Below, in pieces: positions 55,791-63,791 of a stretch of 64,000 nt of DNA. A program made the position numbers and the translations under genes. Below the pieces are notes generated by a model that was not told the origin of the DNA, did not search any database, and saw only the letters and a list, made by a program, of their open reading frames with translations. Each line of letters starts with the position of its first letter. Position 1 is the first letter of the stretch. Source of the DNA: Pseudomonas bohemica (GTDB taxonomy: Bacteria; Pseudomonadota; Gammaproteobacteria; Pseudomonadales; Pseudomonadaceae); assembly GCF_002934685.1 (NCBI RefSeq), contig NZ_NKHL01000109.1:85955-149954 (forward strand), given 5' to 3'.

Positions 55791-57427
55791 GCCGCCACCT
55801 GCTGCAGGACAACCCCATCCATGCTGAATGCTTCGCCATGGATGTGGACGAGGTCGTCGAGTGCGTCCCAGTTGACTGTGAGCACCGAGATCGGCGCCCG
55901 ACCTTCATAGACAGCCTTTACCAGCGCCTCCAGATCGGTCACCTGGGCTTCGAGTTTCATCGGCTTCGGCGGCACTTTTGCGGCCGGGGCAACCGAGGTG
56001 ACGCGCTGTACAGGCTGCTCGACCTGCTTAGGCGCTGGCGCCGGGGCCTTGGCTTTGGCCTCTGCTGCTGCGCGGTCTTCTGCTTCACGTTGCAACCGCC
56101 GAGCTTCCTCCTGGCGTATCTGCTCGCGCTGTGCTTCGAGCCGGGCCTCTTCAGCCTTCTGGTGGTCGCTGATGCGAACCTTGATCAGCGGCACGAGGTC
56201 TTCGTTCTCCTTCATCACGAGCTGCTGAACGTCGTTAAAAAGGAAGGTGTAGTCCGCAGCGAGTTCGACCAGACTGTTCAGGTTGGCGCGCATCCTGTCG
56301 CCGATCTGGCTCGCGTCGATCTTCGCCCGGGCAAGTTCGCTGTCAGCCGCATCGCGCAGGCTGGCAATCGTCTTCTTGCCCTTGATGGCACCGGCGAAGT
56401 CAGCATCGACTTTCGGCATACGTGCTTTGCCGCCGAGCGTGTTGTTGATCTGGTCGATGTGAGTCTGCAGCGACTTCGCCGCGGTCATCACGATGTCTTC
56501 GCGGATGGCTACCTTTCTTGCCGAGACCAGTTTGTTGAGTTCCAGCCGTTTGGCGCGCGCTTCGCTGCTGATCTCGTCGATCGCGCGGAAGAGGGCGTCG
56601 ATGCTTTCGGTCTGGCTCAGCGCATGCTGCTTTGCCGCCGCCAGGCGATCTTCGACCTCACCGCACCACTTCACGTTTTTTTCGGCGTCGGCAAAGTGCT
56701 GGTCGGTCTGCAGGTCAGTGTTGATGGATGCGAACATGGCCAGCGAGTGAGCCTTGAACTGCTCCAGGTTGCTGGCGGTGACCATGCCCGTGACTTCGAT
56801 GCGCAGTGCAGGCAGAGCGTCAGGGGTTTTGCCGACGACCTCCGCAACCGCCTCGACTGGCTCGTAAGCTTCCAGGTCAGCTTCGAACTGCTTCCAGCCA
56901 GCGACGAGCTTCGCGGCACGGCCGGGCACCGGGAAGTAGTCCATCGACACGAAATTCTGCTCGGTGCCGTCGGAGCAAACAAAGATCACTTTTTCGGCGC
57001 CGGAGACCAGCAATTGCTGCTCAAGCTGCCAGTAATAGTGGGCGTCCAGGTCACCGGCGCGCACATCGGCGGCGAGCTGTTCGTTCCACATTTTGTGTTC
57101 GAACAGGATCTCACCGAGCATGGTGCAGCCATCGAGGGAGGCGAGCAGGTTGCCTTCGGTACCGACAACCGGGAATAGGTCTTCGCCGATGCGCTCTTCC
57201 AGAATTGGCCGTGCTCGGGCTTCCGATTCGTGGCCTTTGTCGAACAGGTATTTCTGCACCCACCACGAAATATCCCGATCAAGACCGGTCTTCTTAGCGT
57301 GGAGCAGTTCGGTGCGTTTCATCTGCTTCGAGGCGCCCATCATCGCTGGCGCTTCCGAGGCTGTGTGGTAGTTGGCGCGCAGCGCATGCCACTCGGGAGA
57401 TCCTTGTTCTACTTTATGGACTTTCAT
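55787..57427 (-). CDS. YqaJ-type viral recombination exonuclease with long C-terminal extension, 546 aa
   Basis: Residues 1-190 form the lambda-Exo/YqaJ nuclease: GSPEWHALR, ASEAPAMMG, SLDGCTM, EHKMW and HYYWQLEQQLLV contain the catalytic Asp-Glu-Lys set. The rest is helical, with a coiled coil rich in Ala/Glu/Gln (430-480) and a short C-terminal domain, much longer than lambda Exo (226). Partner of Bet next to it. Confidence 0.88.
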   Translation of the reverse strand: MKVHKVEQGSPEWHALRANYHTASEAPAMMGASKQMKRTELLHAKKTGLDRDISWWVQKYLFDKGHESEARARPILEERIGEDLFPVVGTEGNLLASLDGCTMLGEILFEHKMWNEQLAADVRAGDLDAHYYWQLEQQLLVSGAEKVIFVCSDGTEQNFVSMDYFPVPGRAAKLVAGWKQFEADLEAYEPVEAVAEVVGKTPDALPALRIEVTGMVTASNLEQFKAHSLAMFASINTDLQTDQHFADAEKNVKWCGEVEDRLAAAKQHALSQTESIDALFRAIDEISSEARAKRLELNKLVSARKVAIREDIVMTAAKSLQTHIDQINNTLGGKARMPKVDADFAGAIKGKKTIASLRDAADSELARAKIDASQIGDRMRANLNSLVELAADYTFLFNDVQQLVMKENEDLVPLIKVRISDHQKAEEARLEAQREQIRQEEARRLQREAEDRAAAEAKAKAPAPAPKQVEQPVQRVTSVAPAAKVPPKPMKLEAQVTDLEALVKAVYEGRAPISVLTVNWDALDDLVHIHGEAFSMDGVVLQQVAA

Positions 57428-58317
57428 TCTGCTTCACCCTCAATTGGTGCCATCCGATTGATTCGATCAATTTGGGCATCGGTCAGCGTGTATTTGGTTT
57501 GTAGGAAGCTGATCAAGGATCCCGGCGTTGCCTTCCCCTCATCGACACCTGCCTGCCACGCAGGGATCTTTTCCTCGAACTTGTCTTGGTCGAATGCCTT
57601 TTTCGCTTCCGGCTCTTGCTTGGCGGCAGGCTGCGGGCTGATGTCCCGAACAGTCTCCATCGCCTTGCCCTCCATTTCTTCCGCCGTCGGAGCGGAGCCG
57701 ACTTCCGGGAATGCCTTGCGTAGCGCCTGAGCCTCTGCGCACTTCGCGATCTGTCCACGCGGTCGCTTGGCCCACATGGTGTTAGGCGCGCCCGAATCCC
57801 CCTTCTCGGCATAGTTCTCAAGCCAATACTCGGTTGCGGTGAAATGGCAGATTTGGCCATCGACCAACTTGTCCACCGTCACTCGGCACCACTCTGGATA
57901 CTCAATGCTGGTCTGTATGAACGTTTTCTGCCGCTTGCCAGTAGGGCCGTCGACCCACACTTCCTTTTGAAATTCCAAGGCGCGGGTGGGGCCATATTCA
58001 GGCTCGCTGACGCCGGCGTATTGCCCAGTGCGAGAAGCGTTGATTCGGTACAGTCCGATGCCCGGCATCACGACATCGCGATTTGCCTTGATGTCATTGC
58101 CGTATTGATCTTTCTGTCCAGTCGAGACCTTCATCGGAACGATGTGGACTGGCTTCTGCATTGGATCAAGGCCGGTGGCCTGGCAGTAACCGATCACCAT
58201 CTTGATCGAGGCGTCTGCCGCACCCGGGTAAAGACTGCTGCGAAGGACATCGATCAACTCTTGTTCATCCAGCGCCAGTGACGGCACGGATTCTTGGCGT
58301 TGCATTACTGCAGACAT
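57424..58317 (-). CDS. bet: Phage recombination protein Bet (Red-beta family), 297 aa
   Basis: Single-strand annealing protein: ELIDVLRSSLYPGAADASIKMVIGYCQATGLDPMQKPVHIVP and MPGIGLYRINASRTGQYAG in outline are hallmarks. ATG 58317 has GGGAG 6 nt before it. Its stop overlaps the exonuclease start as ATGA, as in lambda-type Red operons. Confidence 0.93.
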   Translation of the reverse strand: MSAVMQRQESVPSLALDEQELIDVLRSSLYPGAADASIKMVIGYCQATGLDPMQKPVHIVPMKVSTGQKDQYGNDIKANRDVVMPGIGLYRINASRTGQYAGVSEPEYGPTRALEFQKEVWVDGPTGKRQKTFIQTSIEYPEWCRVTVDKLVDGQICHFTATEYWLENYAEKGDSGAPNTMWAKRPRGQIAKCAEAQALRKAFPEVGSAPTAEEMEGKAMETVRDISPQPAAKQEPEAKKAFDQDKFEEKIPAWQAGVDEGKATPGSLISFLQTKYTLTDAQIDRINRMAPIEGEAE

Positions 58318-58372
58318 GACTATCTCCCGCGCCATCCGTGTGCCGGGGCGCTGCGATTGAATGGGGTAGGGG

Positions 58373-58489
58373 TTAATGAGTGATGCTGTCTGCGAGGGAA
58401 AGCGCGAGCATCAGTAGGGTGAAGGCGGCGAGTACCGGGAACGAACCGCGCCAGAAGATGAGGCGGCGCCGGCGCTGGTTGGCGTTCAT
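58373..58489 (-). CDS. Tiny membrane peptide, 38 aa
   Basis: MNANQRRRRLIFWRG followed by one helix (SFPVLAAFTLLMLALSLA). ATGA overlap with the gene upstream supports expression. Too short for a family assignment. Confidence 0.5.
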   Translation of the reverse strand: MNANQRRRRLIFWRGSFPVLAAFTLLMLALSLADSITH

Positions 58490-58665
58490 GGGCAAGGCCT
58501 CGGCTTTGGCATGGGACGACGTTTCAACCAGTCAGCCTTGATCGGATGCTCAAGCTCAGACACCAGCATGTCGCGGCGCAACTGGATTACACCGCGCACT
58601 TGAACCCGTTGCTGAACGTCCTCGATCTGCTCGTCTATCAGGGATGGAACGAGTGGTGTGGTCAT
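58486..58665 (-). CDS. Small phage protein, 59 aa
   Basis: Begins MTTPLVPSLIDEQIEDVQQRV; C-terminus Pro/Lys rich. GGAG 8 nt before ATG 58665; ATGA overlaps at both ends. Confidence 0.55.
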   Translation of the reverse strand: MTTPLVPSLIDEQIEDVQQRVQVRGVIQLRRDMLVSELEHPIKADWLKRRPMPKPRPCP

Positions 58666-59069
58666 TGGGCATTCTCCAGCTTGATATTCTCTCCCACCCA
58701 CTTGCGCATCCGGACCCAGCGCTGCTCGGGAGTCTCTGCCAAGTAAGAGCCTTCGTCGTTCATGAAAACGATTTCGGCGGCCATAGCTGGAGCTATACCG
58801 AATGCTTCGGCGACTTCCTCTCGATCATCGGGGTCAAGCCCTTCCATGTTTATGCCGCGCTTCGCACCTAGAACCCCGATCGTGCAGAACTCGCCCTGTG
58901 CTTGGAGCTCATGAGCAATCAACCGCTTAACCGGCATTTCGTCCAAGGAGTCCGCAAGCTGATTTAGAAAGGCCTGTCCTCGCTTACCCCGCAATGCCGA
59001 CTCAACTGCGCCGCGCCAACAGATCAAGTCCCAACCGCCGCAATCGTCTGTATATCCGCTTCTGCTCAT
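58662..59069 (-). CDS. Phage protein of unknown function, 135 aa
   Basis: Contains GWDLICWRGAVESALRGKRGQAFLNQL near the start and VRMRKWVGENIK at the end; a mixed alpha/beta protein. ATGA overlap with the next gene. A recurring early-region protein in Pseudomonas prophages. Confidence 0.62.
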   Translation of the reverse strand: MSRSGYTDDCGGWDLICWRGAVESALRGKRGQAFLNQLADSLDEMPVKRLIAHELQAQGEFCTIGVLGAKRGINMEGLDPDDREEVAEAFGIAPAMAAEIVFMNDEGSYLAETPEQRWVRMRKWVGENIKLENAQ

Positions 59070-59257
59070 GCCGCCTCCTTGCGCTTCTCACATAGCCTGT
59101 GAAGTCGAGCGCTGTAGTAATGGAAGTCTTCTTCGTCAATCAGGCCAGTGTTTCTCGCCCGAGTGATCTGGTTTTCGGCAATCGCCTCGAAATAAGGCGA
59201 TGCGCCCGGTAACTCCAAGTCATCCAGCGACCGTCCGAGAAGGGCGTGAATGCTCAT
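59066..59257 (-). CDS. Small phage protein, 63 aa
   Basis: Helical: YFEAIAENQITRARNTGLID and DFHYYSARLHRLCEKRKE. ATGA-coupled at both ends. Function unknown. Confidence 0.58.
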   Translation of the reverse strand: MSIHALLGRSLDDLELPGASPYFEAIAENQITRARNTGLIDEEDFHYYSARLHRLCEKRKEAA

Positions 59258-59670
59258 AGCTCGTCATCCTCGGCCTGGGCGATCAGCGCATCCTTCGCGA
59301 ACGGTCGCAGCAGTGATTCGGCAATCACACCGCGCATCCCGTATGGATGGTCGCTGTAGCCGATCAGCACCTCGGCGACTGATTTGGTGGGGGCGCCCGC
59401 AAGGCCAAGCAGTACCGCTTCGCCAAGCGCGTCACACTGAACGACATGATCGGCGAGTCGGTTGTTGACGTGCATGTCTACGGCACGCCGGAAGTCTGCT
59501 TGCGTTACCGCCTGCGCAGCATGCATCCGGCGCTTGAACTTCACATCGTTGCCCTGGATCAGCTGCTCAATCGAGTCAGTCACCCATTCCTCAATCGCCC
59601 GTTCGTGGCTGTCATCCACCACCGGAGGCGTCGTTTTCCAATCGTCGTAGTTGCGTAGTGCATATCCCAT
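59254..59670 (-). CDS. Phage protein of unknown function, 138 aa
   Basis: Mostly helical; MGYALRNYDDWKTTPP at the start and VAEVLIGYSDHPYGMRGVIA near the end. ATG 59670 follows AGGAGG. First of a coupled chain running to bet. Confidence 0.6.
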   Translation of the reverse strand: MGYALRNYDDWKTTPPVVDDSHERAIEEWVTDSIEQLIQGNDVKFKRRMHAAQAVTQADFRRAVDMHVNNRLADHVVQCDALGEAVLLGLAGAPTKSVAEVLIGYSDHPYGMRGVIAESLLRPFAKDALIAQAEDDEL

Positions 59671-59783
59671 GATCGCCTCCTGGGCGCTGATTGACCGCAT
59701 TGGTCGGAGTCCAGACGCGGGTGACCAACCTCTGCGCGCCGTGTGAGCGCAGATCTGGAATCCGCCGATGCGGTCAGGTGGGG

Positions 59784-60035
59784 TTAGCTGGGCAGATCAG
59801 ACCAACCTTGAACGGGGTTGGTGAAGTATTCGCCGTAGTTCGGGATGTAGTCGTTTTCCGAATCTGGACCGCGCTCATACAACTCGCACAGAGGGGTGAA
59901 ATGCCCTGCCTGCCTGTGTTGTGGCGTTTGGAAAATACCAAGGCAGTAGCGAAACTCTTCAACGGTGAAATCCTCATATCCGGTCGGATAACCCATGAAG
60001 TATGTTGAGACCCGAATTCGATTTCCGGCCTTCAT
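59784..60035 (-). CDS. Small phage protein, 83 aa
   Basis: Contains STYFMGYPTGYEDFTVEEFRYCLG, followed by an aromatic, acidic tail. AAGGAG lies 7 nt before ATG 60035. Unknown. Confidence 0.52.
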   Translation of the reverse strand: MKAGNRIRVSTYFMGYPTGYEDFTVEEFRYCLGIFQTPQHRQAGHFTPLCELYERGPDSENDYIPNYGEYFTNPVQGWSDLPS

Positions 60036-60154
60036 GTTCAATCTCCTTGCTGATTAACCAAACACACACGACTGCTGCATCGAGAACGCGTTAGCGCCGA
60101 TGGGCAGCGGGGATGGAGCAGTTGTTTTGTGTTCGGGAGGGTGTAAGAGGGGTG

Positions 60155-60553
60155 TTACGCGGTGGCTTTGGCGATGGCAGCGCGTGCGGCTAACACCTTG
60201 TCGTCGTGAGTGCTGCCACTGTTACCGGGATCTTCGTAGGCAAGCAGCAGGCCGTCCAGAGCGCCGAGCAATTCAGTGCGCTGAGCATCAGCGGCTGCCA
60301 ATTTCCTCGACAGCCAACGAATCCGATCCTTGACCGCCGTCATCCATACAATAGGCGGGTGATAATCAGGGTCCTGCGCCATGACCTTGGCTACATCGAA
60401 AGGCGCGTCGTAGTTCATGAAGGCGCCGTTAGCCAGCTCATCATCGGTGTACTTGCCCAGCGCCAACTGCGACCGCTCACCGTCGTAGCGACCTGCGTGC
60501 GGGTCTTTCTCACCATTGACTCGCCACGTTGCGGCAGGCGTTGACTCACTCAT
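60155..60553 (-). CDS. Phage protein of unknown function, 132 aa
   Basis: N-terminal TWRVNGEKDPHAGRYDGERSQLALG, then a helical C-terminal half (WLSRKLAAADAQRTELLGALDGLL). This opening occurs in several phage early proteins. Unknown. Confidence 0.58.
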   Translation of the reverse strand: MSESTPAATWRVNGEKDPHAGRYDGERSQLALGKYTDDELANGAFMNYDAPFDVAKVMAQDPDYHPPIVWMTAVKDRIRWLSRKLAAADAQRTELLGALDGLLLAYEDPGNSGSTHDDKVLAARAAIAKATA

Positions 60554-61034
60554 CGCAATCTCCTATTGCTCGCTCACTGGGAAGGCAGTGGCTACCTGTT
60601 GAATGGGGGTGATGCAGATGTCAGGACTGGCGAACCGTTCCTGATCCCGGCGTTATTCACCTCGTCGCGCTCTCAGCTGTAGGCCGCGATCAGGTATCCG
60701 GGGAAGAATTGGCGTTTCCCGCTTACTGCGGTTCATCTGCATCGGGGTGTGATCTATCCAGAGGTGCGGTCTCTTCAACAGTCCGCCGTTCAACTCGCAA
60801 CGCTACAAAAGCTCACCACCAGGGGCTGCTTGATCGCTGGCTTCATCCTCGCCCCACTGTGGAGCCTTGAGATAGATCACACTCCGATACAGCCTCTTTC
60901 GAGGTGATCGGGAAGGTCTCCAACCTTCTGACGGGGTCTCTGATTATTTAAATTGCCGTAGGCCCGTGAAGCGGCAATTTCGTTGAGGCTTGCGCCATCC
61001 CGCTGCGCACTCTGGGAATGCGCAGAAGGATGAT
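60554..61034. other. Structured non-coding phage region, 481 nt
   Basis: No gene seen. GTGTGATCTATC (60747-60758) and GATAGATCACAC (60871-60882) are perfect 12-bp inverted copies 112 nt apart. AAATTGCCG/CGGCAATTT at 60950-60980 forms a hairpin near the end of the gene at 61035. Could hold a leftward promoter, an antitermination site or a small RNA. Confidence 0.5.
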
Positions 61035-61385
61035 TCAACCGACCGCCTTGGCTGTCGCAATCTCATCGTGGAGGGCTGCGATGTCGGCTTCACAAGCGAC
61101 GAGAGCCTCACGCTCAATCTTGTTCAGCCGCGCCAAAGCCATTTCGGAAAGCCTGGGGAACTCCCGCCGAATCACGGCTTCCATCGAGGTGTTAAAAGCA
61201 TCCGGCGATTTGTGGTAGTTGGTCGCCCCGGCGTATGCCTGACCGCCGTATTCGGCCGTGAAACTGACCTTCACCAACTCATATGGCCTTCTGGATTGCG
61301 AGTCGATCTTGTCCTTGTTCGCCAGCCAGTCGGCGGCGTTCTTGGTGTTGAACTTTGTTTGCTGGTAGTGCTTGTAGCTTTCCAT
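61035..61385 (-). CDS. Phage protein of unknown function, 116 aa
   Basis: ATG 61385 has GGAGG 7 nt before it. Contains HYQQTKFNTKNAADWLANKDKI, a beta segment VKVSFTAEYGGQAY, and a long helix at the end. Unknown. Confidence 0.6.
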   Translation of the reverse strand: MESYKHYQQTKFNTKNAADWLANKDKIDSQSRRPYELVKVSFTAEYGGQAYAGATNYHKSPDAFNTSMEAVIRREFPRLSEMALARLNKIEREALVACEADIAALHDEIATAKAVG

Positions 61386-61512
61386 CGTCTTGCCTCCGTT
61401 AATCAAAAGCAAACCACCATCAGCCCAAAGCCGAGGGCTTACATCGTAAGGCTTGCTGCCAGTAACCCCCATGATGGAGGTGGGTATTGGATTGTCATGG
61501 TGGTGCTCCGGG

Positions 61513-61722
61513 TTATCGCCAGCCGTCACGCTCGAGCCAGTCGTTTATAGACTTGGCGGCAGGCGGGCCTAAGTGCATACAGGTGAAGGCGAAAGATACG
61601 CACAGCGTTGGCAGTGTCAGGACAAACCACCACGAGCCAAGCGCCGCTACGTATGCGGCAGCTGACACGATGAAAACCGTCAGCGGCACGGCGACTTTCT
61701 TCTGTTTCGATGTGATCTTCAT
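61513..61722 (-). CDS. Small membrane protein, 69 aa
   Basis: Two membrane helices (VAVPLTVFIVSAAAYVAA; FVLTLPTLCVSFAFTC) after a basic start, MKITSKQKK. The open frame to 61785 lacks a better start. Unknown. Confidence 0.5.
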   Translation of the reverse strand: MKITSKQKKVAVPLTVFIVSAAAYVAALGSWWFVLTLPTLCVSFAFTCMHLGPPAAKSINDWLERDGWR

Positions 61723-61781
61723 AGTGCATATCCAGTGGATTTTCCGAATGCCGCACGGGGTATGCGCGGCATTTGTGAAAC

Positions 61782-61988
61782 TCACTGTTCGGCTGAATCT
61801 TGTTCAAGCCAAGCAATCTTCGGCGCCTCTTTGCGAAGCGCGTAATACTCGACCTGAACCTTTGCGCTGTTGATCATCTTGCCGCCTAGGTTAGCCAGTT
61901 CAGAAGCGTCTGCCGCTTTCATCTCGCCTGCCTGAAGCTGGCGAAATACTTCAGATAAACTTTTGCGCAGCTCTTCAGCATTTTTCAT
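61782..61988 (-). CDS. Small phage protein, paralogue of 49664-49906, 68 aa
   Basis: MKNAEELRKSLSEVFRQLQAG, INSAKVQVEYYALRKEAP: a family often found twice in phage early regions. Function unknown. Confidence 0.65.
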   Translation of the reverse strand: MKNAEELRKSLSEVFRQLQAGEMKAADASELANLGGKMINSAKVQVEYYALRKEAPKIAWLEQDSAEQ

Positions 61989-62484
61989 TTGAAATCTCCT
62001 TTATAAGTCGTTTCAACCTTATCAATTCACGCCTTGCTTCAATAAGTTCTTGCGGCACATCACTAGACTTTAAAATCTTTGAGTACATGGTTATTCGGTA
62101 TGCAACTAGATAATCCGGTATGCGCTCAGACAACGCCCTGTTCTTATCGGAGATTTTTTCTTTATTGTTTTTCCGATACTTAGCACTTCTAGCTGTGTAT
62201 CTTTCTCTATTTGCTTTTGCATGATCAGATTTCTTTTTGGATATTGACTCTGCATTTTCTGCGCAGTAGCGTTTTTGGTAAGCGGAAATATGAGCCTTGT
62301 TTGCAGCTCTCCACGCAGCTTTGCAGGCAGCGATCTTGTCTTTATTGTTAATCCTGTAAGCAGCTTTTATCTCGCGCTTGCATTGCCTGCACTGGAGCAG
62401 CCTGCGGTAAAACTGGTCGCCTGGCTTTTTCATTCCGCATCTTGAGCAGGTCTTGGAGGATTCATCCAAAATAGTCATTTTCAT
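61975..62484 (-). CDS. Zinc-ribbon-type phage protein, 169 aa, AT-rich
   Basis: N-terminal CSRCGMKKPGDQFY...CRQCKRE carries two CxxC pairs (about residues 13-16 and 32-35), a zinc knuckle seen on phage HNH and recombination proteins. The rest is very Lys-rich (INNKDKIAACKAAW, AKYRKNNKEKISDKN). No HNH motif can be seen. Base composition is clearly more AT than any neighbour, a sign of recent arrival. Confidence 0.7.
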   Translation of the reverse strand: MKMTILDESSKTCSRCGMKKPGDQFYRRLLQCRQCKREIKAAYRINNKDKIAACKAAWRAANKAHISAYQKRYCAENAESISKKKSDHAKANRERYTARSAKYRKNNKEKISDKNRALSERIPDYLVAYRITMYSKILKSSDVPQELIEARRELIRLKRLIKEISNEKC

Positions 62485-63152
62485 CGCCCTATTTTTGACT
62501 TCCCTGATACCCCTGTCTCCAAGGGCATCGAGGAAATCTGTACCCGGCCTCGCTACTGGCGACAGGCCGGGGTATTGCGTCAGCGGTGTTGGCCCGTTGC
62601 CCGCTGCTGATGGCAGAGAAGGCCGTTCATGTTCGTTAGTTGGGCGGTGAGCTTCCTCACCAAGGCGTCAATCAGCATCTGTTCGCCTTGAGTCACAGGT
62701 CCCTACAACATGCACGCTGCAGCTCGTTTGCCCGACTGAATGGGGCAGGGTGCATGAGGTCCGGCGCCCCTCAATGCCGAAGCTCGGGGCGCTAATTCGA
62801 TACGGTGTTACTGGCCTCCGTTACACGCCACGGTGGGCTGGGCGAATACTTGTTCGGGAACCCTTAGGGTTCAGCAAGTCGGCCACGCTCTTCGCTGCCG
62901 ACACTCTTTTGATCTAGGACCCTTCTACGCTGCGGGCCACGGGGCGAGGCTTCCCCTGTACCGAACTTAAAGGTGTTCGGCTCGCTACCTGTCTTGCTGC
63001 TTTGCGGCCGGTGTTGATCCGGCAAGGTGTGTCGCTAAAGAGCACAGGCCCTGTTCAGGCCCTGGCGCAGTGTTTGTCGCTGCGATGGGTGAACAATACC
63101 GGCGGTATTTTATGAGGTCAATACCTCCGGTCATGTATTTTTTATAGCGCGT
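62485..63152. other. Non-coding phage control region, about 670 nt
   Basis: No convincing gene. Holds several hairpins: GCGCCCC/GGGGCGC at 62764-62792, GAACCCTTAGGGTTC at 62858-62872, CCGAAC/GTTCGG near 62965. At the right end lie the operator-like repeats. Probably the leader and promoter of the leftward early operon, and possibly a small RNA. Confidence 0.5.
63095..63134. promoter_or_regulatory. Two repressor-type operators
   Basis: AATACCGGCGGTATT (63095-63109) is a perfect palindrome. A second copy, AATACCTCCGGTCAT (63120-63134), begins 25 nt further on. Spacing and form are those of phage CI/Cro operators; they precede the leftward early region. Confidence 0.6.
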
Positions 63153-63176
63153 AAAAAAGCCCGCAGGGAGGCGGGC
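63153..63176 (-). terminator. Terminator of the prophage DUF1654-like gene
   Basis: GCCCGC/GCGGGC stem with 6-nt loop followed, in the minus direction, by six T residues. It lies 18 nt after the stop of the gene at 63194. Confidence 0.85.
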
Positions 63177-63193
63177 AAAGAGGCGTTCGTTTC

Positions 63194-63445
63194 TCAGTCT
63201 TCTTTCGGTACCACCCAAGACACCAGCACTGAGCCTTCGCCACGATGCTCTAGGGTTACGTAGTCGGCTTCATCGATGTCTATCAGGAGCTGTTCCCAGT
63301 CCTCTGTCAGCTCGTCCGGAGATTTATAGATAAACGCCCGCTTCGAGGCTTGGGCGCTCGTTGAGTTGATGATCCGCTGGACGCGCGTCGCGAGACGATC
63401 ATACGAACTGGGATTCGGTTTTTCAGGCGGCTTAAATTTCGGCAT
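63194..63445 (-). CDS. DUF1654-like small protein, prophage copy, LexA-controlled, 83 aa
   Basis: SYDRLATRVQRIINSTSAQ, ELTEDWEQLLIDIDEAD and the final WVVPKED match the chromosomal gene at 30565 almost domain for domain. ATG 63445 with GGAG 8 nt before it. A LexA box lies 17 nt upstream. Carried by the phage outside the early operon, with its own terminator, as an independent unit. Confidence 0.78.
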   Translation of the reverse strand: MPKFKPPEKPNPSSYDRLATRVQRIINSTSAQASKRAFIYKSPDELTEDWEQLLIDIDEADYVTLEHRGEGSVLVSWVVPKED

Positions 63446-63461
63446 CGTTGCGGCTCCATAA

Positions 63462-63477
63462 CTGCTCATGCATACAG
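63462..63477. promoter_or_regulatory. LexA box (prophage)
   Basis: Read on the minus strand: CTGTATGCATGAGCAG, a CTG-N10-CAG site, just before the DUF1654-like gene. Confidence 0.7.
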
Positions 63478-63581
63478 TATTTGTCTGCTGATGAATGGCC
63501 AACCGGGGCGGGGCAGTCTTGTACTCTTTCTCGAAGCAAGCACAAAGAACCTGCTCAGGCGGCGGGCTACGGTGCACTACG

Positions 63582-63791
63582 TTATTGGTTCGGGTTCATC
63601 AACCTGCCGATGCAACTGCCGATCAACTTGCGGTTCGCCTCCACCGCATCCAGTGACTCCCGTACCGACTGCGCTACGACCGGGCTATCCTGCTCATCTA
63701 TCCAAGTGGCAATGGTTATGAGGGCGTCAGAAATTGCGTGCTGGTTACTCAGCATGGCGTGCAGCAATGTTGCTCTGATGTCGTCGTTCAT
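63582..63791 (-). CDS. Small phage protein, 69 aa
   Basis: Helical: MNDDIRATLLHAMLSNQHAI, VVAQSVRESLDAVEANRKLIG. No family recognised. No transcript structure visible. The remaining 63792-64000 is AT-rich to mixed and carries an AAGGAG (about 63920) on the plus strand before an open frame that leaves the window; its start would be TTG and I do not call it. Confidence 0.5.
   Translation of the reverse strand: MNDDIRATLLHAMLSNQHAISDALITIATWIDEQDSPVVAQSVRESLDAVEANRKLIGSCIGRLMNPNQ

Noticed and set aside
55838..57178. 446-codon plus-strand frame over the YqaJ exonuclease gene
   Set aside because: Shadow of the phage exonuclease frame; no ribosome site and no sensible protein.
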